This document shows positions 24,635 through 34,497 of a stretch of DNA of 64,000 nucleotides, in pieces (the first letter of the stretch is position 1; each line of letters opens with the position of its first letter). This DNA comes from Sellimonas caecigallum. Lineage in GTDB: Bacteria; Bacillota; Clostridia; Lachnospirales; Lachnospiraceae. A program made the position numbers and the translations under genes. The stretch lies in NCBI RefSeq assembly GCF_045038405.1, contig NZ_CP173660.1, forward strand, positions 1,302,001-1,366,000. Reading direction: 5' to 3'. The notes beneath the pieces are model-generated. The model had not been told where the DNA came from, searched no databases, and saw only the letters and a list, made by a program, of their open reading frames with translations.

Positions 24635-25570
24635 ATGAAGTCAAAAGTTTTATCGTTTGTCGAATATGATCAGGTGGATATCAGTATGTACAAGAAAGTA
24701 TTCAAGCTTGATGAGAAGGCGTACAAGAAAGAAATAGATTTTATAAAAAACAAGAACAGCACATGGGAAGAAGCGGGGGAAGTTACGGACGGAGCACTTA
24801 TTGTATGCGATATGGAATCGGCAAATCCGTTTTTTAACAGAGAGAACGTGAAAATTATGGTAGGACAGGGGTTCTTTCACAAGAAGCTGGAAACGATGTG
24901 CATCGGGCTGAAAAAAGGGACGGCCGGTGAGCTGGACGTCGACGGAGAGAAAGTGACTGTAACGGTTCGTTCCATTCAGCAAAAAAAGATTCCTGTGATC
25001 ACGGACGGGATGATAGAAGCTCTTGGAATTGAAGGAGTGAGCAATATAGAACAATATGAGGCTCGTCTGATCCGGGAACAGAAAAAGAAGATTGCAAAAA
25101 ACGAGGGATACGAAGCAGTCCAATATGTGATAGACAAAGTTTTTGAGGCCAGTACGTTTGATCTTAAGAAGGCGGACTGGAAAGAAATGACAGATCATGA
25201 AATTAAGAGATTGAAGACAATTTCCAAAGAACAGGGGTTGAATCTGGAAACCATGACGCCAGAGGAATTTGAAGGAAAGATGCCGTTCTCAAGCTATTAT
25301 GAATTATTCGCAAGCGTGCAGAACGATTCATGGGACAGACTCTGCGGCTACCTTCTGGGGCGGGAATACGCAGAAAAAAGCGGCGTTGGATATACGATGG
25401 AGCAATACCGGGACGATATAGATGAGTACGTGAAATTCTGGCATGAAACGAAAGAAAATGCAGAAAAAATCAATACTTATGAATATTCGGAAATTTTATT
25501 TTATGTAAATTATTATTACAATAAGGTAAAAGAATATGTGACAGAGAATTTTTTTAAGGAGGAAAAGTAG
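24635..25570 (+). CDS. Trigger-factor-like peptidyl-prolyl isomerase/chaperone without ribosome-binding domain
   Basis: 311 residues from an ATG behind TTAGGAGGAGAAAG. Residues about 40-115 look like the FKBP-type domain of trigger factor (GALIVCDMES...NVKIMVGQGFFHKKLETMCIGLKKG...VTVTVRSIQQKKIPVITDGMIEALG), and the rest is a helical C-terminal arm. The N-terminal ribosome-docking domain of true trigger factor is absent, and no signal peptide is present. It probably acts in the cytoplasm on a specific client, for instance an imported polypeptide. The homology is distant. Confidence 0.65.
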   Translation: MKSKVLSFVEYDQVDISMYKKVFKLDEKAYKKEIDFIKNKNSTWEEAGEVTDGALIVCDMESANPFFNRENVKIMVGQGFFHKKLETMCIGLKKGTAGELDVDGEKVTVTVRSIQQKKIPVITDGMIEALGIEGVSNIEQYEARLIREQKKKIAKNEGYEAVQYVIDKVFEASTFDLKKADWKEMTDHEIKRLKTISKEQGLNLETMTPEEFEGKMPFSSYYELFASVQNDSWDRLCGYLLGREYAEKSGVGYTMEQYRDDIDEYVKFWHETKENAEKINTYEYSEILFYVNYYYNKVKEYVTENFFKEEK

Positions 25571-25885
25571 ATGGCAATTCAATATGCGGATGATGAGAGT
25601 TTTAAGGAACAGATTAAGGAAGGATTTGTGATCGTGGATTTCTTTTCCACAACGTGCGTACCCTGTAAAGCCTTTTCACGTATTTTAGAAGAGTTAGACG
25701 CGGAACTTCCGTTTATCCATATCGTCAAAGTGAATACTACAGATTATCCGAAGCTTGCCAAAGAGAATCGTATTTTTGCTGTTCCAACCGTTCAATTCTA
25801 CAAAGACGGTGAAAAGAAGTATGAAAACGTAGGTGTGATGGAAGTGGAAGAGATAAAAAAGAAGATCACAGAATTCATGTATTAA
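25571..25885 (+). CDS. Thioredoxin-like protein
   Basis: 104 residues, a classical thioredoxin fold with active site CVPC at residues 29-32 in place of CGPC, followed by the cis-Pro segment VPTVQFYKDGE. No signal peptide, so it is a cytoplasmic disulfide reductant. It begins one base after the preceding gene ends. The Val-Pro dipeptide should give a redox potential somewhat different from housekeeping thioredoxin. In this operon it would reduce disulfides of the transported or processed peptide. Confidence 0.9.
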   Translation: MAIQYADDESFKEQIKEGFVIVDFFSTTCVPCKAFSRILEELDAELPFIHIVKVNTTDYPKLAKENRIFAVPTVQFYKDGEKKYENVGVMEVEEIKKKITEFMY

Positions 25886-25897
25886 GAGGGAATGGAT

Positions 25898-28675
25898 ATG
25901 GAAATCGGGGAAAAAATCTATGGATTTGAAGTTAAAGAAAAGAAGTATGTGCGGGAGGTTGAGGGAGATATTATTCAGATGGAGCACCTGTCAACCGGGG
26001 CGCAAGTTATCGTCATAGACAATCAGGACGTTAAAAAGAGCTTTTTGATTGGATTTCGGACCATACCAAAGGACAGCACGGGAGTTTTTCATATTCTGGA
26101 GCATTCTGTGCTGAACGGTTCCCGCAAATATCCGGATAAAGATACGTTCGTCAATCTGATGAAACATTCCATGGCAGAATTCGTAAATGCAATTACGTAT
26201 CCGGATCATACAGTATATCCCTTTTGTACAGAGAATGAAAAGGATTTTATGAATCTGGCGGATGTTTATTTAAACGCGGTATTTTGTCCGAATGTTCTTA
26301 CGGATAAAGAGATCTTTGAACAGGAGGGTTGGCATTTTCAGTGCGAAGACGGAAAAACTCCGGAGATTAATGGCGTTGTCTATAATGAGATGAAGGGTGT
26401 TTTCTCATCCCTGGACAACATATTAGAGGATGAAATATCTAAAGCAATGTTTCCGGAAACGGCTTACCGTTTTGTATCCGGAGGATTTCCGGATACGATT
26501 CCTGCTCTATCTTATGAGGAATTTCTGGAATATTACAGGACGTTTTATAATGCGTCCAACTGCTGTATTGTTCTATATGGAAGAATCAATACGGAACAAC
26601 TGTTTGAGTATATTGATAAAGCTTATCTGGGAAAAATGAAACGCTCAGAACCTGCGAAGCCGGTCATGAGACAGAAACCTGTAAAGGGAATCCGAAAAAA
26701 GCTGTATGACAAGGATAAGTTCGGTGATCAGGGGGTGTTTGCGTCATGCACCTATAGTCTGGGAGATTTTGACAACCGGGAACGTATGAATGCAGTCTAT
26801 ATCCTTATGCAGGCGATTATGGGGGAAGACGAAGCACCGATGAAAAAAGGGCTTATTCAGAGTCTTGGAATCCCGGAAATTCAGTATTTTATTATGGATG
26901 GTATCAGACAACCCTATCTTGCCATTAAAATAAAGAATACGGACAAAGAAACTGCCGGCCAGTTGAAAACGGTTATCAAGGAACAGGCGGACAGACTTTG
27001 CAGAGAAGGAATCAAAGAAGAAGTATTGATTTCGGCAATTAACCGTCTGGAATTTTGGATGAGGGAAAAAGGCGGAAACCAGCCGGAGGGAATAGAATGT
27101 GTACTGGATATTGCCGGAGGATGGGCACAGGGAACCGGACCTTGCGAGATGATAGAATTTGAAGAAACATACAGAAAGATGAGGACCCTTGTAAAGGAAA
27201 GATACTTTGAAGCACTTCTAAGAGAAACCTTCCTGGAAAATGATTATGAGGCAGAGGTTTTTCTGGAACCTCTTGAAAAGGTCGAAGAGAAGAAGCAAAA
27301 AGAAGAGACAGAAGATCTGCCGGCGCTGTCTGTGGATGACCTGTTTCAAAAGAAAGAGGAGCCGCTTACAAGGGTAGAGGAAGAGGAGGGGATTACATAT
27401 CTGAAGCAGGAGATCCCTTCAAAAGGAGTGGCATATCAAAGCTGCTATTTTGATATCAGTGAGCTGGAACCGGAGAAAGTTCCTTATGCGAAGCTGTTTT
27501 CCGAACTTCTGGGCAGTCTTCCTACGAGAACGCACAGCCTGGAAGAATTAGTGATTGAGAAGAACATGTGGCTTGGAAATGCAAGGGCTTATCTGGAAGC
27601 GTACACCAATGCAGATGATATCCGGCATGTCAGGCTTAAATTTGTGATGGATATCAGCTGTCTGGAACAGAATCTTCCAAGAGCGGTAAAACTGGGGGAA
27701 GAGCTGTTGTATGATACCATTCTGGAGCAACCGGAGATCATTCTGAAAAGGATCAGGCAGAGCCGGATGGAACTGGAGAGGGGATTTGTTACCAGCGGAA
27801 ACAGTTATGCCGCCGGCCGCGCGGCCGCGCACTATATGCCGGAAGGAGCGGCAAGGGAACGCTGTAACGGAATTCTCTATTATCAGTTCTTAGGAAAGCT
27901 TCTGAAGAACTTTGACGCGGATCAGGGGCAGATTATCCGGGAACTTAAGGAGATTCAGGAGAAGCTTTGCCGTAAGTCCGATCTGGTGATGAGTTTTACA
28001 GGCACAGAGAAAGCTTACGCCGATTTCCGCCAGTTGACCGCAGCTTCCAGGTTCTGCGGCAGTGCAAGGGAAAGGGAGCCCGGATGGTATCAGGACAATT
28101 TGCTTCCAGGGAAATCAGAGGCATTTATCATTCCGTCAGAGGTATCCTATGTTGCGCTTGGAGGAATCGGAGAATATACCGGTGAGGATTATCTTCTTGG
28201 CAGAATGGTGAGCTTCGATTATCTGTGGGCAAAGATCCGCGCTGAAGGAGGGGCTTACGGCTGCCAGATGTCTGTATTCCCCAATCAAAGCTGGACCATG
28301 AGTTCCTATCGAGATCCGAACGTAAAAAGGACGATAGAAGCCTTCCGCAGTGCTTCAAGGTGGCTGAAAGATCTTGAATTAGGAGAGCAGGAGCTTCTGA
28401 ATTATAAGATTGGCGCAGTTGCCGGATATGACCGGACTCCCAAAACATATGTACAGGCAAAACGAATGGATTCCTGGTATCTGCGGCAGGAAGAGCCGCA
28501 GGTCAGGGCAAAGGTCAGGGAAGGGTTGTTAAAGGCGTCGGAAGAAGACTTGAAAAACAGGCGTCAGGCAATGGAGCGCTTTGCAGGAGAGGGAACCGTC
28601 TGCGTTCTTGGAAACAGAGCGAGGATCGAAGAGGCGGCCGGCCAATTTGATAATGTAACGGTACTGATGGAGTAA
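25898..28675 (+). CDS. PreP-like M16C metallopeptidase
   Basis: 925 residues, a full-length single-chain M16C (presequence-protease-like) clamshell. The inverted zinc motif HILEH is at residues 65-69, with the distal Glu in NGVVYNEMKGVFSS, and a second catalytically inactive half containing the R/Y substrate-binding elements near the end (RAEGGAYGCQM, SYRDPN). These enzymes close around unfolded peptides up to about 70 residues and cut them to short fragments. The ATG at 25898 is placed 6 nt after GAGGGA. No signal peptide, so it is cytoplasmic. Confidence 0.92.
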   Translation: MEIGEKIYGFEVKEKKYVREVEGDIIQMEHLSTGAQVIVIDNQDVKKSFLIGFRTIPKDSTGVFHILEHSVLNGSRKYPDKDTFVNLMKHSMAEFVNAITYPDHTVYPFCTENEKDFMNLADVYLNAVFCPNVLTDKEIFEQEGWHFQCEDGKTPEINGVVYNEMKGVFSSLDNILEDEISKAMFPETAYRFVSGGFPDTIPALSYEEFLEYYRTFYNASNCCIVLYGRINTEQLFEYIDKAYLGKMKRSEPAKPVMRQKPVKGIRKKLYDKDKFGDQGVFASCTYSLGDFDNRERMNAVYILMQAIMGEDEAPMKKGLIQSLGIPEIQYFIMDGIRQPYLAIKIKNTDKETAGQLKTVIKEQADRLCREGIKEEVLISAINRLEFWMREKGGNQPEGIECVLDIAGGWAQGTGPCEMIEFEETYRKMRTLVKERYFEALLRETFLENDYEAEVFLEPLEKVEEKKQKEETEDLPALSVDDLFQKKEEPLTRVEEEEGITYLKQEIPSKGVAYQSCYFDISELEPEKVPYAKLFSELLGSLPTRTHSLEELVIEKNMWLGNARAYLEAYTNADDIRHVRLKFVMDISCLEQNLPRAVKLGEELLYDTILEQPEIILKRIRQSRMELERGFVTSGNSYAAGRAAAHYMPEGAARERCNGILYYQFLGKLLKNFDADQGQIIRELKEIQEKLCRKSDLVMSFTGTEKAYADFRQLTAASRFCGSAREREPGWYQDNLLPGKSEAFIIPSEVSYVALGGIGEYTGEDYLLGRMVSFDYLWAKIRAEGGAYGCQMSVFPNQSWTMSSYRDPNVKRTIEAFRSASRWLKDLELGEQELLNYKIGAVAGYDRTPKTYVQAKRMDSWYLRQEEPQVRAKVREGLLKASEEDLKNRRQAMERFAGEGTVCVLGNRARIEEAAGQFDNVTVLME

Positions 28676-28696
28676 ATATAAGAAGAAACGATAAAG

Positions 28697-30118
28697 ATGG
28701 AGAAGGAGAATAAGAATATCTGGCTGACGTACAGTGAAAAGGAGAAAGAAAAACTTCATAAAATCTGTGAATTATATAAATCCTGGCTGGATAGAGGGAA
28801 AACGGAAAGAGAATGTGTGGAACTAGCGGTAGAACTGGCAGAAAAGGCGGGATATCATAATCTTGAGGAATATCTGTCAGAAGAGAGACAAATCCAGAAA
28901 GGGGAAAAAATTTATGCTGTCTGCATGAAAAAATGTATTGTGCTCTTTAGAATGGGGGCGGATCCGATCTCGGCAGGCATGAATATTCTTGGCGCTCACA
29001 TCGACTCTCCGAGAATTGATATAAAACAGAATCCGCTTTATGAAAAAGATGATTTTACATATCTGGACACACACTATTACGGAGGCATAAAAAAATACCA
29101 GTGGGTGACGCAGCCGTTAGCGCTTCATGGAGTGGTTGTCAAGAAAGACGGAAGCTGTGTGAATATCAGTATCGGCGAAAGAGAAGATGAGCCAGTATTT
29201 GTCATTACGGATCTGCTGGTTCATCTGGCTTCAAAGCAACTGGAAAAGAAAGCGGGAGAAGTCATCGAAGGAGAAAAACTGGATATCCTGGTTGGAAATT
29301 GTCCGATTGAACGGGATGAAAACTTGAAAGAAGAAAAAGAAACGGTGAAAGCTAATGTCCTGAAAATCCTGGAGGAAGCTTATGGGATTAGCGAAGAAGA
29401 TTTTGCTTCTGCAGAACTGGAAATTGTACCGTCGGGAAAGGCAAGAGATATAGGATTTGACCGCAGTATGATACTGGCATACGGGCAGGACGACCGTATC
29501 TGTGCATTTACTTCTATCATGGCTATGTTGAGTGTAGAAGACAGCAGTCGTACGGCGTGCTGTCTGTTAGTGGACAAAGAGGAAATCGGAAGCGTCGGCG
29601 CGACAGGAATGCATTCCCGCTTTTTTGAAAATGTGGTAGCTGAGTTGATCGCTTTGACAGAAGGAGAGTCGGACATTAAGGTAAGAAGAGCGCTCGCAAA
29701 TTCTAAAATGCTTTCTTCCGATGTGAGCGCGGCGTATGATCCGCAATTTGAAGAAGTATTTGAAAAGCGCAGCGCGGCCTATCTTGCGAAGGGGCTTGCA
29801 TTTAATAAATTTACAGGAAGCCATGGTAAAAGTGGGTCCAATGACGCGAACGCCGAATATCTGGGAGAAATACGCCGAATCATGGAAGAAGCCGGGGCGG
29901 CGTACCAATTTGCGGAATTGGGCAAAGTAGATATCGGGGGCGGCGGTACGATCGCATATATTATGGCTAATTACGGCATGGACGTCGTTGATTCAGGCGT
30001 GGCGGTGCTGAACATGCACGCGCCGTATGAAGTGAGCAGCAAATCAGATATTTATCAGGCGGTGAAAGGTTATAAAGCATTTTTGAAGTGGAGATGTGAG
30101 GATGAAAAGAGAGGATAA
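28697..30118 (+). CDS. M18 family (aspartyl-type) aminopeptidase
   Basis: 473 residues, typical of M18 zinc aminopeptidases that form large tetrahedral oligomers. Metal and catalytic segments are visible: GAHIDSPR, VDKEEIGSVGATGM and the C-terminal NMHAPYEVSSKSD. It trims amino acids from peptides made by endopeptidases, so it would complete the work of the M16 enzyme upstream. It starts 21 nt after that gene and overlaps the next one. Confidence 0.93.
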   Translation: MEKENKNIWLTYSEKEKEKLHKICELYKSWLDRGKTERECVELAVELAEKAGYHNLEEYLSEERQIQKGEKIYAVCMKKCIVLFRMGADPISAGMNILGAHIDSPRIDIKQNPLYEKDDFTYLDTHYYGGIKKYQWVTQPLALHGVVVKKDGSCVNISIGEREDEPVFVITDLLVHLASKQLEKKAGEVIEGEKLDILVGNCPIERDENLKEEKETVKANVLKILEEAYGISEEDFASAELEIVPSGKARDIGFDRSMILAYGQDDRICAFTSIMAMLSVEDSSRTACCLLVDKEEIGSVGATGMHSRFFENVVAELIALTEGESDIKVRRALANSKMLSSDVSAAYDPQFEEVFEKRSAAYLAKGLAFNKFTGSHGKSGSNDANAEYLGEIRRIMEEAGAAYQFAELGKVDIGGGGTIAYIMANYGMDVVDSGVAVLNMHAPYEVSSKSDIYQAVKGYKAFLKWRCEDEKRG

Positions 30119-31370
30119 TATTTATCAGATATATGTGCAGATTCTGAAAGAAGAACTGGTTACAGCCATGGGATGTACGGAACCGATCGCGATTTCTTAT
30201 GCGGCTGCAAGAGCAAGGGCGGTATTAGGGGAATTGCCGGAAAAGATTATTGTAAAGGCAAGCGGAAGCATTATTAAAAATGTAAAAAGTGTTGTTGTTC
30301 CGAATACCGGCGGTTTAAGAGGAATAGAGGCCGCAGCCGCGGCCGGCGTTGTCTGTGGAAATGAGAACAGAAAACTGGAAGTCCTTTCGGAGATAGAGTC
30401 AGAGGACATAGAGCGTATTAAAGGTTATTTGGGACAGGCAGATATCAAAGTTGAATATCAGGAGACAGGGCGTACATTTGATTTGTCCGTATGTGTTTAT
30501 AAGGAACATTCCCAGGCATGCGTCAGGATTACGGATTATCATACCAATATTGTTCAGATAGAAAAGAACTGGGAATTCATCCGTGACGATTTGAAAGACG
30601 AGAAAATAGAAAAAGCGAACAGGGACGTTCTTTCCATGGAGAATATATGGGAATTTGTCCGATGTGCAGATATTGAAGATGTGAAAGAAACCCTGGATAA
30701 ACAGATAGAATGCAATATGAAGATTGCCAGGGAAGGTATACGCGGAAATTATGGGGCAAATATCGGAAGTATACTGCTTAAAATGGAAGGTGATTCTGTT
30801 CAGGTACGCGCAAAAGCGATGGCAGCAGCCGGTTCTGATGCAAGAATGAACGGCTGCGGACTGCCGGTTGTGATCAATTCAGGAAGCGGCAATCAAGGCA
30901 TTACCTGTTCTGTTCCGGTATTGGTTTATGGAGAAAGTCTGAACTGTGATATCAAGAAGATTTATCGGGCATTATTGTTGTCTAATCTTACGGCTATTTA
31001 TATAAAAGCAGGAATCGGGACATTATCTGCATATTGCGGGGCGGTCAGCGCAGGTGCCGCCGCAGGAGCGGGAATCGCTTATCTGCATGGAGGAGGATAT
31101 GAGGAGATCAAGCATACGATCGTGAATGCGCTTGCAATTGTATCCGGCATTGTCTGTGACGGCGCTAAAGCGTCTTGCGCAGCGAAAATCGCATCATCTG
31201 TAGAAGCAGGAATTGTCGGTTATTATATGTATCTGAATGAACAGGAATTCTGCGCGGGGGAAGGAATTGTGGCGGAAGGAATCGATCGGACGATTGAAAA
31301 TATAGGAATACTCGGCAAGGAAGGAATGAAAGAAACGAATAAGAAGATTATAGAGATGATGATAAAATGA
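30102..31370 (+). CDS. cyuA: L-cysteine desulfidase (CyuA/UPF0597 family)
   Basis: 422 residues. The family (Escherichia coli CyuA/YhaM, Methanocaldococcus L-cysteine desulfidase) breaks L-cysteine to pyruvate, ammonia and sulfide with an iron-sulfur cluster. Visible marks: VTAMGCTEPIAISYAAA at the start, the helical SGSIIKNVKSVVVPNTGG, and conserved cysteines in MNGCGLP and VCDGAKASCAAK. The ATG at 30102 overlaps the end of the M18 gene. Its place after two peptidases suggests that cysteine released from a peptide is the substrate. An L-serine-dehydratase-like role is less likely. Confidence 0.85.
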   Translation: MKREDNIYQIYVQILKEELVTAMGCTEPIAISYAAARARAVLGELPEKIIVKASGSIIKNVKSVVVPNTGGLRGIEAAAAAGVVCGNENRKLEVLSEIESEDIERIKGYLGQADIKVEYQETGRTFDLSVCVYKEHSQACVRITDYHTNIVQIEKNWEFIRDDLKDEKIEKANRDVLSMENIWEFVRCADIEDVKETLDKQIECNMKIAREGIRGNYGANIGSILLKMEGDSVQVRAKAMAAAGSDARMNGCGLPVVINSGSGNQGITCSVPVLVYGESLNCDIKKIYRALLLSNLTAIYIKAGIGTLSAYCGAVSAGAAAGAGIAYLHGGGYEEIKHTIVNALAIVSGIVCDGAKASCAAKIASSVEAGIVGYYMYLNEQEFCAGEGIVAEGIDRTIENIGILGKEGMKETNKKIIEMMIK

Positions 31371-32253
31371 AAAAGAACACCAGCGAAAAATTAATAAATT
31401 TATTGAGCGTTGTAGCCGGGAATGCAATATTGGCGCTTGCCGTGGTTGCTTTTATTGCTCCGGCAGGAATTCCGATGGGAGGAGCCACCGGCCTGGGAAT
31501 TGCAGGAAATCATTTTTGGGGAATTCGGACTTCAATTATCGTCTTTAGCTTGAACAGTACATTGCTTATCATAGCATGGTTTATTCTGGGAAAAGGATTC
31601 GTAAAAAAACTTTATTGAGTACATTTATCTATCCCTTATTTCTTGAATTGTTACAGAAAATTCCAGGAATCACAACTATGACAGACAATATACTGTTGTC
31701 TGCCATTTTTGGAGGACTTCTTGTAGGCGTCAGCATGGGGATTGTGGTAAGGGTCGGAGGATCGACGGGAGGAACGGATATTATTGCCATGATAGCGAAC
31801 AAAAAAACTTCCCTTTCAGTCGGCGTCATGGTGTATATGGTAGATTTTGTAGTTTTAGGCATACAGGCGTCTTTCTCTGATATGGAGCAAATACTTTATG
31901 GGATTATACTGACTCTTCTGGCAACGGTTGTGATTGATAAAGTTGTTCCCGATGGAAAGGTCTCTATGCAGGTGATGATTATTTCAAGAGAGTATAAAAA
32001 GATTCAGGAAAAAATATTGCAGGACATAGAAGCCGGAGTGACGCTTTTTCACATACAGACGGGATATAGCGGTGAAGAACAGAAAGGAGTTATGTGTGTA
32101 ATTCCAAGACACAAACTATTTGTTTTGAAAGAGATGGTCTGTGAAACAGATCCGTTTGCGTTCCTTACCATTAATCAGATTAACGAGGTGAATGGTCAGG
32201 GATTTACCAGAGAACGTATTGCATATGAAGAACTCAAAAAGGAAATAATATAA
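31367..32253 (+). pseudogene. YitT-family membrane protein, split by a -1 frameshift in an A7 run
   Basis: Frame one (31367-31618, 83 codons) gives the first membrane helices ending GKGFVKKLY and stop. Reading one base back at the seven A's of 31603-31609 gives VKKTLLSTFIYPLFLELLQ and continues to 32253 with helices and a C-terminal DUF2179-like domain. The joined product of about 295 residues is a normal YitT protein. The site GTA AAA AAA C suits ribosomal or polymerase slippage, so it may still be expressed; a simple one-base deletion is the alternative. The start overlaps the CyuA stop (ATGA). Confidence 0.8.
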
Positions 32254-32381
32254 ACTCCGGGCGGTTCAAATGGCAGCATTTATTGCACCTGTCAAGATTT
32301 CTATCCTAAATCCATTTTAGGCTTCTTGTATCAAGATTTAATATCGGACTTTCTTCCGGTCTTTGACACCTTTTTGAAGAA

Positions 32382-32424
32382 AAAAGTCTCGTAAGCCGCT
32401 TAAACAGCTGGCTGCGAGACTTTT
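32382..32424. terminator. Terminator at the 3' end of the transposase gene
   Basis: AAAAGTCTCG (32382-32391) pairs with CGAGACTTTT (32415-32424), with an inner AGCC/GGCT stem. It is flanked by A's and T's on both sides, so it can stop the transposase transcript from the right and readthrough of the YitT operon from the left. Confidence 0.8.
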
Positions 32425-32453
32425 GTTGGTTTTACGAATGCACGTTACACTAT

Positions 32454-34205
32454 CTATTTTTTTGTCTGAGAGCAGATGTTTCTCATTTTTGCTATAGGTA
32501 CGATCTGCTTGGATGTGCAAAAGCCAAATGCATCATGTAGAGCATCTGTCAGTTCTGTCCTTGTATAGACCGGTTGGTATCCCTTTCCTTCGTATTTCAT
32601 AAAATCCATCTCCTGCAAGGTTGGCAGTATTTGATCTATGGTGTATCTATCAGCAAGCTTCTTCTCAAGATAGCGGTAGACAATAAGTGAAATAAAACAG
32701 GTTATAAAGTGGGCGAGAATGCGCTCCTTGCGATTCAGATATACTGGGCGTGCTTCGAAATCGGTTTTCATTATCCTGAAGCATTCCTCTATTTCCCAGC
32801 GCCGCTTGTTTGCTTTCACAATGCTTGAGATGCTTTCATCAAGGTTCGTACATACAGCATAGAAGCCATCGTATTTTTCTTCGTTCTCGATAATGGATTG
32901 ATCGATATAACTGGAAGTTATCTCTGCTACTTCACCATCTTTTGTGGCATGGTCGGTTTTTATGAATCGCTTGGGATCGTTCTGTTTTTTCTTGCCGAAA
33001 GATGTATATCCGTCTTCTACGAGTTTTTTTGCACGCTTTATCTGACCTTCCCGTATGCGACGTTGGAAGTTGCGGTATTTTATGGAGTATGAGACGATCA
33101 GCTTTTGCTCGATGATTTCTTTTCTGTCGCCTTTATCGGTATGGATCAGGCCTTCTTCTTTTATCCATCTGGTTTTGTAGAAAATTTTATCCCTATCCTT
33201 CTCATCATCTAATTCGGAAATTTTATACTTTTTCCTGGAGCCGTCACCGTCGAGAAACCATCCGTCATCAGATAAACACCATTTTTTCAGGAATTCTTTG
33301 AGGGTTTTTATAGGCTGTGTTGTGATATATCCGCGTAACCCATCTTCTCCATCATAAGAATTGAATACCCGATTGGTGGCGGAAGACAACCCGGCGTCCG
33401 TACAGACAATAAACTTTGACAGCATTTTTTCTTCCAATGGTATCATAGTCATCTGTTCGTTTCTGTTACCGGGATAGATTGAAAATGAAATAGGGATGCC
33501 GTCCATATCCATGAAAAGTCCCATGCCTACGATTGGCAACGGCCTATTTTCCTTACTTTTGCCAAACTGCTTGTCGTCCTCGGCAGCATCGATTTCAAAA
33601 TAGAAGTTCGTGCAATCATAGTAGATTACTTGTGTATTGCGTTTCTGGATGGCGGTACTGTTCTTAAAGAGACGGCTCTGGATATAATCTGACTCTTCAG
33701 CAATGACAGACAGTGCGCGATAAATGTCATGAAGCTCAAACGAGGGCTGTTCTATGAATCTTTTGGATTCATGGAAACTGCTCTTTTTTGAGGAAGGATA
33801 GAGAATCCTCGTATAGATAAGACGAGAGAGAATATCATTGAGGTCATACTCAAAAAGATGCCTGCTGGAGATTGCGCGGCATATTTTGTGTAAGCCGAGT
33901 TCATAATAAATGTCCTGAAGAAAAAGATAACCTCCATTGAAGCGTCTCTGTTCGTCCATGACAAGGTCCGTTCCGGCACAGAGTTCAATGTTGAATTTTG
34001 CAGAATCTTCTTTTTCTGCCTCATTCATCAGTCGGACTTGTTCTTTTGCCCATGCCTTGGCATCAGATACACCATATGTTTCACGTATGTATTTTTCGGA
34101 ACCAAATGACTTAACAATTTGTGTCTTGTTTTTTCCATTAATTCTCACAGTCTTTACAGCCCTGTAGGTAGTTGAATATTTTCCGGTTGTCCATCCTAAT
34201 CTCAT
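32454..34205 (-). CDS. IS1634-family transposase
   Basis: 583 residues, intact. A DDE transposase of the IS1634/IS4-like group: YYDCTNFYFEIDA holds the first Asp, IVCTDAGLSS the second, and the C-terminal RRWEIEECFRIMKTDFEARPVY block is the Y-(2)-R-(3)-E-(6)-K signature with the catalytic Glu. A GGAGGTGG ribosome binding site lies just upstream of the ATG. The gene fills most of the IS. Confidence 0.92.
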   Translation of the reverse strand: MRLGWTTGKYSTTYRAVKTVRINGKNKTQIVKSFGSEKYIRETYGVSDAKAWAKEQVRLMNEAEKEDSAKFNIELCAGTDLVMDEQRRFNGGYLFLQDIYYELGLHKICRAISSRHLFEYDLNDILSRLIYTRILYPSSKKSSFHESKRFIEQPSFELHDIYRALSVIAEESDYIQSRLFKNSTAIQKRNTQVIYYDCTNFYFEIDAAEDDKQFGKSKENRPLPIVGMGLFMDMDGIPISFSIYPGNRNEQMTMIPLEEKMLSKFIVCTDAGLSSATNRVFNSYDGEDGLRGYITTQPIKTLKEFLKKWCLSDDGWFLDGDGSRKKYKISELDDEKDRDKIFYKTRWIKEEGLIHTDKGDRKEIIEQKLIVSYSIKYRNFQRRIREGQIKRAKKLVEDGYTSFGKKKQNDPKRFIKTDHATKDGEVAEITSSYIDQSIIENEEKYDGFYAVCTNLDESISSIVKANKRRWEIEECFRIMKTDFEARPVYLNRKERILAHFITCFISLIVYRYLEKKLADRYTIDQILPTLQEMDFMKYEGKGYQPVYTRTELTDALHDAFGFCTSKQIVPIAKMRNICSQTKK

Positions 34206-34418
34206 AAGCCACCTCCTGTATATATTATAGTGGAATGGAATGGAACGTGTAAGTAAAAATAGAAAATTGACAAAAAAATAAAGCCATTACTGGATTTAAG
34301 GGAATCAGAATGAGATTGGACTGTCAAACTACCGAGACAATGAAGTAATGAAAAATAGTGAAAAAATAGTGTAATTTTAGTGAAAAAATGGGTTTCGTTA
34401 AAAGGAATGTTAAAAATA

Positions 34419-34474
34419 TATCTCCATCATGCTAATTGATATCACCGTCATTTGATGGTAAAATGATGGAGATA
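34419..34474 (+). promoter_or_regulatory. Inverted repeat upstream of fic
   Basis: TATCTCCATCAT (34419-34430) and ATGATGGAGATA (34463-34474) are exact inverse copies around 32 bp that also hold TTTGATGGT. The repeat ends 23 nt before the fic start. It is a candidate operator, perhaps bound by the Fic protein's own C-terminal helix-turn-helix. Confidence 0.55.
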
Positions 34475-34497
34475 ATATTAAAATGAAGGAGATTTCG

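Larger units (their letters stand above)
32305..34300 (-). mobile_element. IS1634-like insertion sequence
   Basis: Contains one transposase gene on the minus strand. Imperfect inverted ends are seen at 32305-32324 and 34281-34300, sharing TAAATCCA and GGCTT on both sides. The exact tips and any target duplication could not be fixed by eye. It separates the peptide-handling operon from the fic gene. Confidence 0.7.

Noticed and set aside
34076..34091. A parS-like half, TGTTTCACGT, inside the transposase gene
   Set aside because: Only the first ten bases match; the right half is unrelated.
32289..34327. CTGTCAA on both sides of the insertion sequence as a possible target duplication
   Set aside because: The inverted ends lie at different distances from the two copies, so they do not define the tips.
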